From Porogramme epimiltina (lineage: Eukaryota > Basidiomycota > Agaricomycetes > Polyporales > Polyporaceae): a DNA stretch of 39,716 bases. The notes under the pieces are model-generated. The model saw only the letters and a list, made by a program, of their open reading frames with translations, made no database searches and was not told where the DNA came from. Location: contig FTLJ01000620.1 of assembly GCA_900155495.1 (NCBI GenBank), positions 1 through 39,716 of the forward strand, in the 5' to 3' direction. This document shows, piece after piece, positions 20,640 to 31,100 of the stretch. Positions within the stretch are counted from its first letter, which is position 1, and each line of letters begins with the position of its first letter. The position numbers and the translations under genes were made by a program.

Positions 20640-20901
20640 ATGTCTTCCCGCGTTGTCTCTATCTCCTTCCACCCCGTCCCGCAGGAGCAGCCTCGGTAAG
20701 CCTCCCACTTATACCTATACCACTCCGCGGTGTTTACTGACGAACTCTCGTAGCATGTCCTGCAGGAAGTACCTCGAGCGCCGCATCGTCTGCGCTTGGA
20801 AGGTCGTCAGCCAGAGGAGCCGGAGGCGTCACCGCACTTCCATCCTCCCCGAGGACTTCGTCCTCCTCACCACCCGCCGCCGCAGCATCCGCTACGTCTG
20901 A
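20640..20901 (+). CDS. Small basic protein, unknown function
   Basis: Two exons, 20640-20695 and 20754-20901, join with gtaagc/tcgtag sites in phase, giving 67 residues. The N terminus is MSSRVVSISFHPVPQEQPR. The second exon is very basic, with RKYLERRIVCAWKVVSQR, SRRRHR and TTRRRSIRYV at the end. A TATA-like box at 20416 and a C/T-rich leader suggest real expression. I recognise no family. The high arginine content may mean nucleic-acid binding, which is only a guess. Confidence 0.5.
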
Positions 20902-21304
20902 GCACTGCGCGGCCCAACAACAGTCAAGACAAACACACGTACACCATGCACTATCTATGGGGGCATTATCCTCTTATGCGCTCTACGGATCTCTATGCCT
21001 TTCACGTTACAGTTCCACAGGATGGATATGGACACCCCTTTATGATACATTACTCCGCCGCCCTGGCATAATCACGCCGGACTTTTTATACCTCGCATCG
21101 AGATACCATTGTAGCGCAACCATCACCTCCCAGTCACCCACTGTACTATTTATTAATCGGGACAATATTGTAGCCTGTAGAAGGATCCTCCACTGCTATA
21201 AATTATACTCTTCCCCTTGTCGTACATCTGCAGGCCTCCGCGGCCAGCGCGGGTTCCACCTTGGCAATGGCTGTTGTGAGATGTCGGAAGTCCGGGCCCT
21301 GGCA
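20902..21304. other. Convergent intergenic region
   Basis: 3' region between the small basic gene and the first coiled-coil gene. I see nothing else in it. Confidence 0.5.
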
Positions 21305-22945
21305 CTACCACTGCTCCGCGAGCTGGTCCACGCACTCCCGCGCCGCGGCGAACTCGTCTGCCTGCTCCGCCGCCATCTTGAGCATTGCCGCGTTCCGCCG
21401 CGCGAACCCCTCCATCTTCTCGCGCAGCCGCCGCACCTCCCTGCGGAGCCGCCCGATCTCCGCCGTGCCTTCGTCGCGCTCTTGTTCCAGCTCGCGCGCG
21501 CGTGTTTGCAACTACAAGGTCGTGCACGCGTCCACGTCAGCGTGCGCGCCGGCGTACCGTAAAATGGGGCTGGTGGGGAGAGAACGACTTACCCGCTCGA
21601 CTTCCTCGCGCATGCCCGCGATCTGGCGGAGCAGCTCTTCCTCCCCCCGCCCATTACCGCCCTGGTGCGGGGACTTCCTCCGGTGGCGCTCGCCCGCGCC
21701 CGCCAACCGAGAGGGGCCAGAGCTCCCTAGGACTGCGCGCGAGCCGTTCCGCGAGAGCGACGAGCGTTGCCGTTTGTGCGAGCTCGGTGGTGTGGGAAGG
21801 CCTGTCATGCTGGCGTTGCGGCCTAGGCTCTTGCGCGCTGGCGTGACGGGGATCGCGGGCTCCCTTTGGCACATCGTAGTATCAGCATGGTAGACAGAAC
21901 GAGGGAAGAGACTCGTACGTAGCCGTGCGGTGGAGGGTTCTTGATGCAGGTGCGCGTTCGAGGGGCGGTAAAGGAAGGATGTCGCTGTCGTCGTCGTCCA
22001 CAGCGCTTGCTCCGTTGCCGAAGTGGACATCAACGTCCATTGGTATCTCCATGTCCGCAGCGTCCTGCTCGGCAGGGAAGACGAGCTTCGTCTGAAGCGT
22101 GTCATGGTCCGCCTGAAGGGCTTCGTGTTTCTTCTTCAGTGTATCGTGCGCGTCCCGCTCGTTGCGCAGCTCGTGCTCCAGATCCCTGCACTCGTCTCTC
22201 CGATCGCAAAGCTCGTTTTGCATCTGCGGCGCGTGCGCGGGGGTTTGGAGGCAGTAAGAACGAGAGCCGCATGGGCAAACTCAGGCACAGGTCACGAACC
22301 TCCTTCATACTTTGCCGCCGCAGGCTGCACACGCGCAGTCGAATCCGGGATCCGACCATCTTCACTATCGCAGGGGTCAGGTCTGGGAACTCGTCCGCTC
22401 GGAACAGCCTTGCTCTAGAATGCAATGAGTGCGATACGCACGGCGGTAAGATAATTGATCTGGCACTTCACAGTGAGACCGGATCTCACTCATCTAGAAG
22501 CTTCCCAGAAAGGTGATAGAATGGTGTTTCGCCAGAACCCTTGAGTTTTCGTACAAGACGCTCCATCCGCTAAAGTGGAGGTCATTAGATACTGTACTGG
22601 TCCCCCCATTGAGGAAGAACGAAGGGACTGCACCAAGATCCTGATCTCTCTGTCCACCCAGCTTCGAGACTGGCGCGTTATGGGTTCCCCGATGGCGGAC
22701 ATCAAGTCAATAACTTGAAGTTGGTGCCAGAGTTCCGCAAATGAGTTTGATAACCACGAGGGTGGAGGGCCACACCGAGGACTCACCTTCCTCCCTCAGT
22801 TCTTCTAAAGTGAAGCCACGTTCACCCTTCCGTACCCCAATGAAAAGAAGCCCTGAATAGCAACAATATGAGCGATGTGTCGGAATCTGAAGATCTGACA
22901 GGCCAGGCACTCACTTTCTTTGTACGTTATCCTGAGTTTGGGCAT
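21305..22945 (-). CDS. Coiled-coil protein, tandem paralogue A
   Basis: Seven exons close in phase: 22945-22915, 22852-22787, 22713-22593, 22414-22300, 22223-21919, 21863-21593 and 21511-21305, giving 371 residues. I do not recognise a named family. The N-terminal domain (about 1-110) is alpha-helical in character, with FIGVRKGERGFTLEELREEV and VDREIRILVQSLRSSS. A coiled coil follows (RRDECRDLEHELRNERDAHD). Next is an acidic patch with EIPMDVDVHFGN and DDDDSD, then a Ser/Pro/Arg linker with PVTPARKSLGR and LPTPPSSHKRQR, a possible nuclear localisation and CDK-type site. A second coiled coil (LQTRARELEQERDEGTAEIG) ends at EQW. Order, motifs and the KE exon end match the neighbour at 23479-25329, so the two arose by tandem duplication. 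The join between exons 3 and 4 uses a weak gtatct donor and is the least certain. Confidence 0.65.
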
Positions 22946-23478
22946 AGTAGGCGTGGTTGATAATGACGGAGCGTGCGTGCGTGTGTGGGGGCCGCCGGGG
23001 GGTGCAAACGACGAGACGAAGGCTGGAGGATATCTCCGCACTCTTGCGATAACTTAAAAGTGCATGCTGTGTATTGGGCTTTGTGGAGGCGCGGAAGGTG
23101 CAGGCTGATTGTGCTCGCCTGCAATCCACAATGGGAGCCGTTAACCTAACCGGAATCAAAGGCGACTATGGTTGCTTGAACAAGGCAACATGCAATCGGC
23201 AGCGACTCCTTGGACAAAGCAGGCCCACTTCTGTCAGGGCATGTGATCATACGGTGCTAAGCTGCACGCACTCACCACAGGAAGGAATCGAACCACCGGA
23301 CATGCCGAACATCCCTGTCGGTTGATCAGTGAGGTAAAAAGTTGAGATAGAACATGCAAAGGAGGTCATTTTGAAGCACTGCGTGGGTATAACACAAGCT
23401 ACATCGCGATTAAAAACACAAAATGCATATGCATACAGACAAGCCAGAGGGGCAAAGGAGGGTAACCGAAGAGAACGC
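22946..23478. other. Spacer between the two coiled-coil paralogues
   Basis: Holds the promoter of paralogue A and the 3' region of paralogue B. No gene is seen. A T-loop-like ggttcgattcc on the minus strand near 23285 is not part of a tRNA. Confidence 0.5.
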
Positions 23479-25329
23479 TCAGAAGCCAGCTCTGGCGGTA
23501 GCACTCTGAATCGCCCCAGACACGTTCCCAAAGAGAGCGGACATGCCTTGCTTAACCTGGTCCTTCACCACGGCCAGCGTGTCCAACAGCTGGCGGGTCG
23601 TCTCATGCGCCGCATCAAGCTCGTGCACCCGGGCCGCGTTCTGCACGTTCGCGATCGTCAGGATCTCGGCGTTAGCATGCACGAGGCGCGCCATGCGCCC
23701 CTGCAACTCCGCGGAGCCCGCGATGAGCTCCTTCTCACGCTCCTGAAGCGCCTCGTACTGCTGCGTCTGCTCGAGGTGCGCGGCCTCGAAGCGCTCGAGC
23801 TCGTGTTGGCACTGCTCCATTTCCGTCTTGAGCTGAAGGGAGAGGATGAGATTGTCAGCCACTGTTGTTGCGCAATAACGCGAAGGGGATGAAGATAGGG
23901 TTCGTACGTTGGTCTGCTCCTGGGTCATTCGCTCGACCTCCTTCTGAAGCTCAGCCTCGCGCTGGAGGTGACGCTGGTGCTACAAGTTGTTGCATGTCAA
24001 GACGTTATCTGCACGGAAGGCACAGCTGGGAAATGTCCTACCTCATGAGTGCCAGCAGCACGCAGTACGGCCTCTTCCTCCTGGAGCTTAAGGCGGATCC
24101 TCGCGAACGCAGCAGCCTCGACGGGTCCACTACCCGATGTGAGTGTGGTGGCCTCGGGTGATGTATACTGGTTAGCGCGTCTGAACATGGGAGACCATAG
24201 GCAGAGTCGCCTCACCGAAGACGCCTCTCCCTGTGAACCGGAGGGGAGAAAACTGAAAGACGCGAAGGTCTCCTCTCCGGGCCCAGGACTCTGTCGCCCC
24301 CCGAGCGGCTGAGAGAAAGACCCGACACGGCGCACTTCCTCGGTGTCCGGCGGCGTCGGGAGGAAGCCGCTCGGTCCCTTGCGGACTGGGGTTACGGGGG
24401 AGAGCACGAGCTCGCTGTGAGTCGAGCGTATGTAAGACCATGTTCACCAAGAAGAGGACCAGGGGCACGAACGTTGGCGCGCGGCTCAGGGGGGTGGGCG
24501 ACCTCCGCGACTGTGAGCCGCAGAAAGTAGTGCTAGGCCCCACGTTGGTCGTCCCGCTGGGGCCAGCGACGTCAAAGTCGACGTCCATGGCAACATCAAG
24601 ACCCGCGGGGGGCGGCACTACCCCCTGGATGTCGCACTTGTGGTCCTGCCACTGTTGCTGAAGTTCATTTATCTGCTCGTCCTTCTCCTCAATGACAGTG
24701 CAAAGCTAACGATACACAGACGGTGAGCATGTGAGTGTGCATCGGTCGTGAATGCGCTCACCTCTCGTTTAGTGATGTTGCGAACACGCCCGAGCATGCG
24801 ATCGAAGCATCGACCCGTCACGCGGGAGGACGCATTATCTGGCACCTCGAGCCGTGCGCGTTCCACTCTGTCGCAGACAATGGCATAAGCCATAGTTCGT
24901 ATGCCGCATGCCAACTTACGCTTTGGCGAGTTTTTCCGTGGGGACATATCGGTCAGAACCAGGTATCTTCTGTAGCAAGCCGTGTTGGCACTGACAGTCG
25001 AAGTCAGTCTAAAACCTTCACACCAAGTCACAAACATAAGACTTACCATATTGTGCAAATGATTCCTCACAGAAGAGTCGGTCCTGTTGCTGTCCTTGCC
25101 CACGCTCTGTCGCCGGATGAGCGTGACTGCAAAGAAGACGCACGTCAGATTAGAGACCAATCGAGTCGCCGGGTCGGCATGTACCCTTCTTAGACATCTG
25201 ATCCTTGGTGAACGACTTCCCCACCTCCAGGTTGAGGAGGCTCCGGTAGACCCCTACGGCGTCGTGAGCACGCTACCAGTAGCACAAAGCATGCACCTTA
25301 CTGTCGCGGTTGGTGGCGGCGCGAACCAT
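23479..25329 (-). CDS. Coiled-coil protein, tandem paralogue B
   Basis: Ten exons close in phase: 25329-25302, 25253-25185, 25126-25047, 24990-24920, 24867-24762, 24705-24473, 24414-24216, 24167-24042, 23979-23908 and 23832-23479, giving 445 residues. The N-terminal region has VYRSLLNLEVGKSFTKDQMS and VRNHLHNMCQHGLLQKIPGS. It continues with VERARLEVPDNASSRVTGRC, ending in KRE at the same splice position as KE in paralogue A. A coiled coil (VIEEKDEQINELQQQWQDHK) leads to LDVAMDVDFDVAGPSG, then LSPVTPVRKGPSGFLPTPPD, each with a counterpart in A. The last 180 residues are one long coiled coil, including LKTEMEQCQHELERFEAAHL. It may oligomerise through this region. The start is supported by a clean first donor and a TATTTAA box about 80 bp upstream. 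Confidence 0.7.
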
Positions 25330-25695
25330 ATTCAACAGCACCTAGAGCACTACAGCAAGTAGAAGGGTGAGAGTGAAATGGTCGCCCCAGTATCTCTCTG
25401 CAGCCTTAAATAAAGACTGAGCGAGCTTTGCTGAAGACAAACCGTTTGTTAGTCGACTAATTGGTGGACCACAAAGGATGCTCAAAAGGCGCCGAGGTCC
25501 GAATAGCGTCCGTAACCACGATAGAGTCCGTATGAATTATTGAGAGATTGCGATAACAGATACAACGATACATGGCATATAGTAATCCTGCAAAGTCCAT
25601 GATGAGACAAAATCCTCCACCCTCATGCCTTAGCTGAAGAGGGCCATGGATATAAACACACCAGAGAGATAAATACGCCCGCCGAGCACCCCACA
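25330..25695. other. Intergenic; promoter of paralogue B
   Basis: A minus-strand TATTTAAGG at about 25404-25412 lies roughly 75-85 bp upstream of the paralogue B start. The remainder is the 3' region of the lipase gene. No gene is seen. Confidence 0.5.
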
Positions 25696-27572
25696 TCACA
25701 TAATGAAGTGGTCTGCCCAATGACGCAGGACGCCCTCGCCCTCCTTGTGGCCCGGGAAGCGCTTCACGTCGCGCGAGATGATGACAGCGTGCGAGTTGCG
25801 CACGGGATGGATGAACACCAGCTCCTTCTTCAGGCCTGGCAGCGAGTTCAGCCACTGCACCATCTTCAGCTGCACCTCCTGCAGCACCGGCTGGTCCTTA
25901 TCCGCCTTCGTCTTCCTCCCGCCGACAACCCCTTCGCTTTTGGTCTCCGAGACGGGTGAGCTTGCACCGGAGGACAAGGGCTCCACCGCGGCGGAGGCCG
26001 CCGCACCACGGGTCTCGGCGCCGTCGCCGTCGAACATGTCGATGACGGCGTCCTCGAGGTCGCGCTCGAGTCGGCCGATGATGTGCGCGAGCCGCTCCGT
26101 GCTCTTCTCCTCCTTCTCGAGCAATTGCACGCGGGCTCGTGACGCCCGCGAGGCAAGCGAGAGCCGCGTAATGACGAGCGAAAGGATGATGGGGAGGAGA
26201 AGGGGGGTAGCTGCAATCAAAAGCTACATAGGTAGCTGTGAGCTAAGAAGAGGCATTGCTAGCTGGATAGAAGTTACGTACGACGTTGTACGGGAAACCG
26301 AATTGCAGCGCAGGAGGGAGGAGGGGCCTGTCCGGCTTCATCCTCTTGAACCATTCGCGAGACATTGGGCGGGCTTTTTGCAGAGTCAAGAGTTCGGCGG
26401 GTATAGTGTATGACTTGACTATAGGGGAATATTTTTCATCTAGTTCTCTATAGAGGAAATGGTATAAGAGCACGGAAGAGTCAGGACAATAGGTTCTGCG
26501 CACATTTTAACACCGTTAAAGGCGTGGTTGAGGAATACATCTTCAGGTTCGATGGCGGCAGTAACATAGGGAACGGTAACATCGTTGACGGTGTTTGCGT
26601 AAATGCGGACGTGTTGGAAACGAGCGAGTGCTTGATAAAATATGCGAGCTTGACAGAAAGACGAGTGTTGGAATCTCTTATAGATGATTCTTGCAATAAT
26701 GACGCACCAGGGTCTGCCATAACCTCTAGGAGTGGACGACCATTCTTCGACCACTTATCGACCTGGAAACCAAGGAATCAAGAGTGAGTCCATGGGTGAG
26801 TTGAAAAACCGCGATTATACGTACAGCGAAGAACTGCTCCCCTGTCCTCGAGAGCAGCTTAGGTCCAAAGAAAGACGATATTGCGGACAGGAAAGTAGGG
26901 TATCGGGGCAGGCCTATATGCGGTGTCGCGATGGTGTTCAAGTTGACTGGCGTGACATTGTCGAAGAACCCGCGCTGGTGGAGGATCCTACGAACACCGT
27001 CAGCACTCAAGTCGCATGTCTCAACATGCCAGGACCACGAGACAAAACATACCCAACAACGTAACGCGCGATGAGCCCGCCTAAGCTGTACCCCGTCGCC
27101 GAGAACCTCGTCACCTTCTCCCCCGCCTTCTCCAGTGCCTTGACTTCGTCGAAGATCTATCGCGCACGGTGCACCACGCCCACGACGAACATCACACCGC
27201 GCATGATGCATCATCCGAACCCACAGCCCGACGGTCAACTCGGGGTGCGCGGAACAAAGTAACCGCACGCACCTCCTCGGCGACGCGTTCGCCGCCCCAG
27301 TCGATCCCATCATACGTGCTATCGTCGCGGTTGGTCTCCGCGACGAGGAGGTGCAGTCGTTCGCCGCCCGGTCCCCGCGAAGCCGCGCTCTCGGGGTCGG
27401 AGGGCTCGCACCGCGTCTCGTGCATAATGCGCCTGGCCTCTTCGAGGTGGACGGGGTTGCCCCACATGCCGTGGATGATCACGAGCAAGTGTACGCTCTT
27501 CGCGCCGGGCGCAGTGGAGGGCGAGGCCGGTGCCGCGATGGTGGAGGTGGACGAAGACGCTTCGGCCGACAT
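25696..27572 (-). CDS. DUF676-type lipase/phospholipase (LPL1/ROG1-like)
   Basis: Seven exons close in phase: 27572-27273, 27156-27053, 26987-26825, 26762-26708, 26648-26504, 26447-26282 and 26223-25696, giving 486 residues. The family are alpha/beta-hydrolases; yeast Lpl1 is a lipid-droplet phospholipase. Visible motifs are VHLLVIIHGMWGNPVHLEEA (oxyanion HG at about 34), NRDDSTYDGIDWGGER and the nucleophile elbow GYSLGG with S124. VRIYANTVNDVTVPYVTAAI carries the likely acid residue, and PVRNSHAVIISRDVKRF the likely histidine. Near residue 315 a hydrophobic segment, LLIAATPLLLPIILSLVITR, suggests membrane or droplet anchoring. An acidic, Ser-rich insert follows before the conserved tail GVLRHWADHFIM. 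The family call is strong; the exact substrate is inferred. Confidence 0.9.
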
Positions 27573-28231
27573 TGAGTCTTTGGATTGTGATGTGAAGGCT
27601 CCGCGGCGAGTGTAGTGGATGATGAGAGGCGTGAAAGAAGCAAGGGGCTACGGCGGGCGGAAGGAGAGAAGGGAGATAGGAAGATGTGGGAGCTGTGGGA
27701 GGGCGCAGAGGGAGATCATAAGAGGAACGGATGAGAGCTCGGATCGGCGGACTCGGCGTGGGTCAGGCCGGTTTCGTGTGGCCATGACGCGTCCCGGAGG
27801 CACTCAGCGAAAGCCGCTTCTTGCCAGCGCCGGAGTTAGCACTGCGCCTGCGTACACGCTCCTCGGCGCAGTCGCGGCCCTCGACGCGCAAGTGTGTGCA
27901 CTCGAACGGCATGGCTTCGGTATGTTGGCAGGCTCGAACGCCGACCGGAATATGATATTCAGCCATGCCGCGAGCGGTTTATCAAGCGCGCTCCGACAAA
28001 TCCGCAAGTCGAGGCAGTGCACGCAGCGTCTCAATGGCACCCAACGGCAACAAAAGTAAATATTTTCACTCCTCATCATCGCTCTGCGGATGCTGTACAC
28101 GCATATGAGTCCGGGTGCTCTCAAGCTGCTGGTACATGAACGCGGAACGTTTCGCTTCTAGGCCTCCTCCTACATCTACAGACCATGTTGTGCTAATGCC
28201 ACCGGGGCCAAGGCTAGATCACACACGTAGG
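27573..28231. other. Intergenic upstream of the lipase gene
   Basis: Contains the lipase promoter and the 3' end of the next gene. Open frames such as 27619-28059 (+) show no motif. I see no gene. Confidence 0.45.
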
Positions 28232-29521
28232 TCAAACCCCGCGCCTTTTCAAGGTCTCCCTCACCAGAGCCGCGTTTGTCTTGTTGCGGGAAGGGGAGGT
28301 CGGGCCCCCCGGATAGGCACGGATAACGCGAATCTCGCGTATATCCGCGTAGTAGCTGTCTTGATTCATGTTCTTGCCAGATAGATTCTGGAAGATAATA
28401 GCGGCTTTGACAGTGACTAGGGCTTTGCGAAGTGTCTTCTCGTAGCGGGCGGGCGGGATGAGACAGTCGCCGTCTGGCCGAGGGACGTAGGCGGGGAGGA
28501 TACAGCCGATGTGTTTCCCACCCTTAACCAGATTCCTGAGCTCTGTCTTGCCGTCTGAGTATTCTTTGGGGAACGCCTTCTCCCAATTCTTCATAAGGAA
28601 CGGACCTGCCAGGGTGAAGGATGATCAGTTCACTGTGTTAACCGACACCGAATGAATCGGAAAAGGGAGAGGACTTACTGTTGTCGTCTTCCTCACAGTA
28701 GTCCTCCCCGGCACGGGCTCCTTCAACTGGTGCCGATGCACCGTCGTCGTCATCGTCCGCGATGGGCTTCGAAATGAGTGGTTAGTTGAGTGTTGTCATG
28801 CATCCCACTGGGAAGACGATGGACACACCTCGAAGAGGCTGTGCCTGATCTTGATGCCACCCTCTGCGTCGACGATCACATTCTGCAGCGTAGCCCCTCT
28901 AGTGGCCTTCAAAGTCTGTATCTTCTTCAGCCCTTCGATGGACTCGTCCCACGCATCGGCAGCATCCCTCCACGCATTGAACTCTGACTTGACGATACGC
29001 CCCCGTGCCTTCGTCTTGCTGAAATCCTTCCGATACTGTGCGAACTGGGGCTTCCAATCTCCATGAATGTAGAGATTGAAGTGTTTATCACTACCGTCGA
29101 CCTGGCCGATCCATTCTATTTCGGCCTCTTCCTCGGTGTCGGCTTGAACTAGGATGGAGTAGTTGGACATCGCCCTCCACTTGACCCTCTCATCTAAATC
29201 CGGATTCCCGGCATAGAAGGGGGACTCGCGGAGAGCGGAGACGACGTCCTGAAGATCCATGGGTCCTGAAAGAGCCAGTGTAGAAATATATTGTTAGTAT
29301 CGCTAGAGGCAATCGAGAAACAGCAAGCCCTTACCATTAGGAACTGGGGTACCCTGTCGAGAGGGAACTCCTGTGGGCGCTGAGGAGGCTGAGGAGGCTG
29401 AATTGTCTGAGGAGATTGAGGCAGCTAAGGATGCTGGAGGGGAAGGCCGAGGTCTCGATTCAACGGGTGAGGACCTAGACCTGCGCCGCTCGCAGGCTGA
29501 CCAGAGGCTATTGAAACGCAT
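28232..29521 (-). CDS. Uncharacterised 361-residue protein
   Basis: Four exons close in phase: 29521-29335, 29265-28829, 28766-28679 and 28605-28232. I do not recognise a domain. The first 60 residues are a Ser/Pro/Arg-rich disordered tail. Residues about 65-205 are folded-looking, with DLQDVVSALRESPFYAGNPD, NYSILVQADTEEEAEIEWIG and FNLYIHGDWKPQFAQYRKDF. An acidic run (ADDDDDGASAPVEGARAGED, then EEDDN) links to a C-terminal block with FLMKNWEKAFPKEYSDGKTE, GGKHIGCILPAYVPRP and KALVTVKAAIIFQNLSGKN. It has no signal peptide or TM segment, so it is probably cytosolic or nuclear. The first ATG giving an uninterrupted frame was chosen. Confidence 0.6.
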
Positions 29522-31100
29522 GAGTGGTTGTGGCGAGTAGTCGATGAGCAAACACGTTTAAATAGTCATGCATTGAGGACGCCCGAGTGTAGCCATCGGT
29601 TTGGGTTTGATATTTGTGGCGTCCGTGGACTACTCTGACGACCGAGGATGGAATCAGAAACACCGCTTGTTGCACTTTGACTCGGGAAAGCATGCCGCAC
29701 GTCGTACGCCTAGCCGAGGGTGCTACTGATACGCTGTATCATTGACAGGGAGCACAACGGCATGACTTCGGCGTGGTGGACATCTTGGGGAGTTGAAACG
29801 ATGAATTATGGAGTGTACCAGAAGAAAGAAGATAGGTTCACATACCCTATCACTTGGGCATAGAAAGCTGGTCCTGAGAGGGAATGTGGGTGGTTGGCGT
29901 ATCTAGGATAGACGGCGGATGGCGTAAGCTTCGACGTTGATAGTTGTGTTGCACCACAAGAACGCTAACAATCATAGGACACAGGTAACCTTACGTATAC
30001 GTCATAGGCTTTCATAATTCGAAGCCTGAAGTCATGGCTAAGTAATGGTCCGGTCGTTTGCAAGACATGGTGAGAGTTTGAACAGCTTGTTCGCCTCGGG
30101 CGGAGAGCGGAATCGATGACCTGACATCTAGTTGGGGCCGAGTGCCTGAATCTGGGAGGATGAGCACAAAGACGACAGAGGCTTTGACGACCTCATACTA
30201 GACGTCGCACTTCAGAGCTTGGTAGGCTAGCCTAACGCAAGGCCCAACGCTATAGGCCCGCAAAGAGGCTATGGGTATTCGTACACGGTGCGATAGTCAA
30301 CTTTGCACCCTAGCTACTTAGTAGCCCGCCTGGCAGGGCGAACGCAATGCGTTTGATGTCCACAGACTGAGCAGATGACCGAGGGGGCCGGCGGCGATAC
30401 GTGCCATATACGTATCCCATAAATGAGCTCTAGGCAGTCGATATGCCGAACCGGTGGCATGTGGGCGCACGGTGGCAGCACCAGAACGACACGAATCTAC
30501 AAAATGTGAAAGAAAGTTCAGACACTGTCAGGTCCTTCAACACCACAAACGTAAAGCTCTCACAGAGTGTTACCCAATGGCATAGAGGACATAACCATTT
30601 TTCAGAGAGAGCATGACTTGATGTAGTGGATGGACAGCATTGATCATTCAATATTCTTTGCCAAGCCCTTCTCCCGGGCCGCCATGCTGCCGCCCAGACC
30701 TCCAAAGATGCCGGCCGGCAAGCAGTAGTCGCATGTCACGGTTGCGAGGCGGAGATTCAAAATTAGTATCTACACAGAAGGGACTAGTTACCAGACTCTG
30801 TTGTAGCGGAAGCACAGCACAGCCACACCCACTGAGTGAGCAAGTGGCGACTGCCTTGCACTCCACCGTAACCTGACGCACGAAGGACGAGGGACCAAGA
30901 CATCATATATCGAAGCGTGCGTAGCAGTACTAGAACAAGATGGCGTCATTATATTGGCGTGGCCCGGTCTCCTGATAGAGTCCTTCGTATGGTATCGTAG
31001 CACTGAGGAACGTCGTCGAGCATCACAGTCATTACCAATTTTCAAGCACGGGCAAGGGTCGAGTGGGTCTACATTGATCACGCTTGGTACTACGCGCATA
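29522..31100. other. 1.6-kb intergenic region
   Basis: No gene is supported. Short frames at 30430-30705 and 30640-30880 have no motifs. The left end should hold the promoter of the 361-residue gene. The right end may carry alternative 3' exons of the Ppo gene: an in-phase frame continues from a possible acceptor at about 31115. Confidence 0.45.

Noticed and set aside
21261..22516. Plus-strand frames of 150-210 codons
   Set aside because: Antisense to the exons of coiled-coil paralogue A; rich in Arg/Ser because of the GC-rich complementary strand.
23265..23305. tRNA-like T-loop (ggttcgattcc) on the minus strand
   Set aside because: The flanking five-base stems do not pair, and no anticodon arm, D-arm or acceptor stem can be formed around it.
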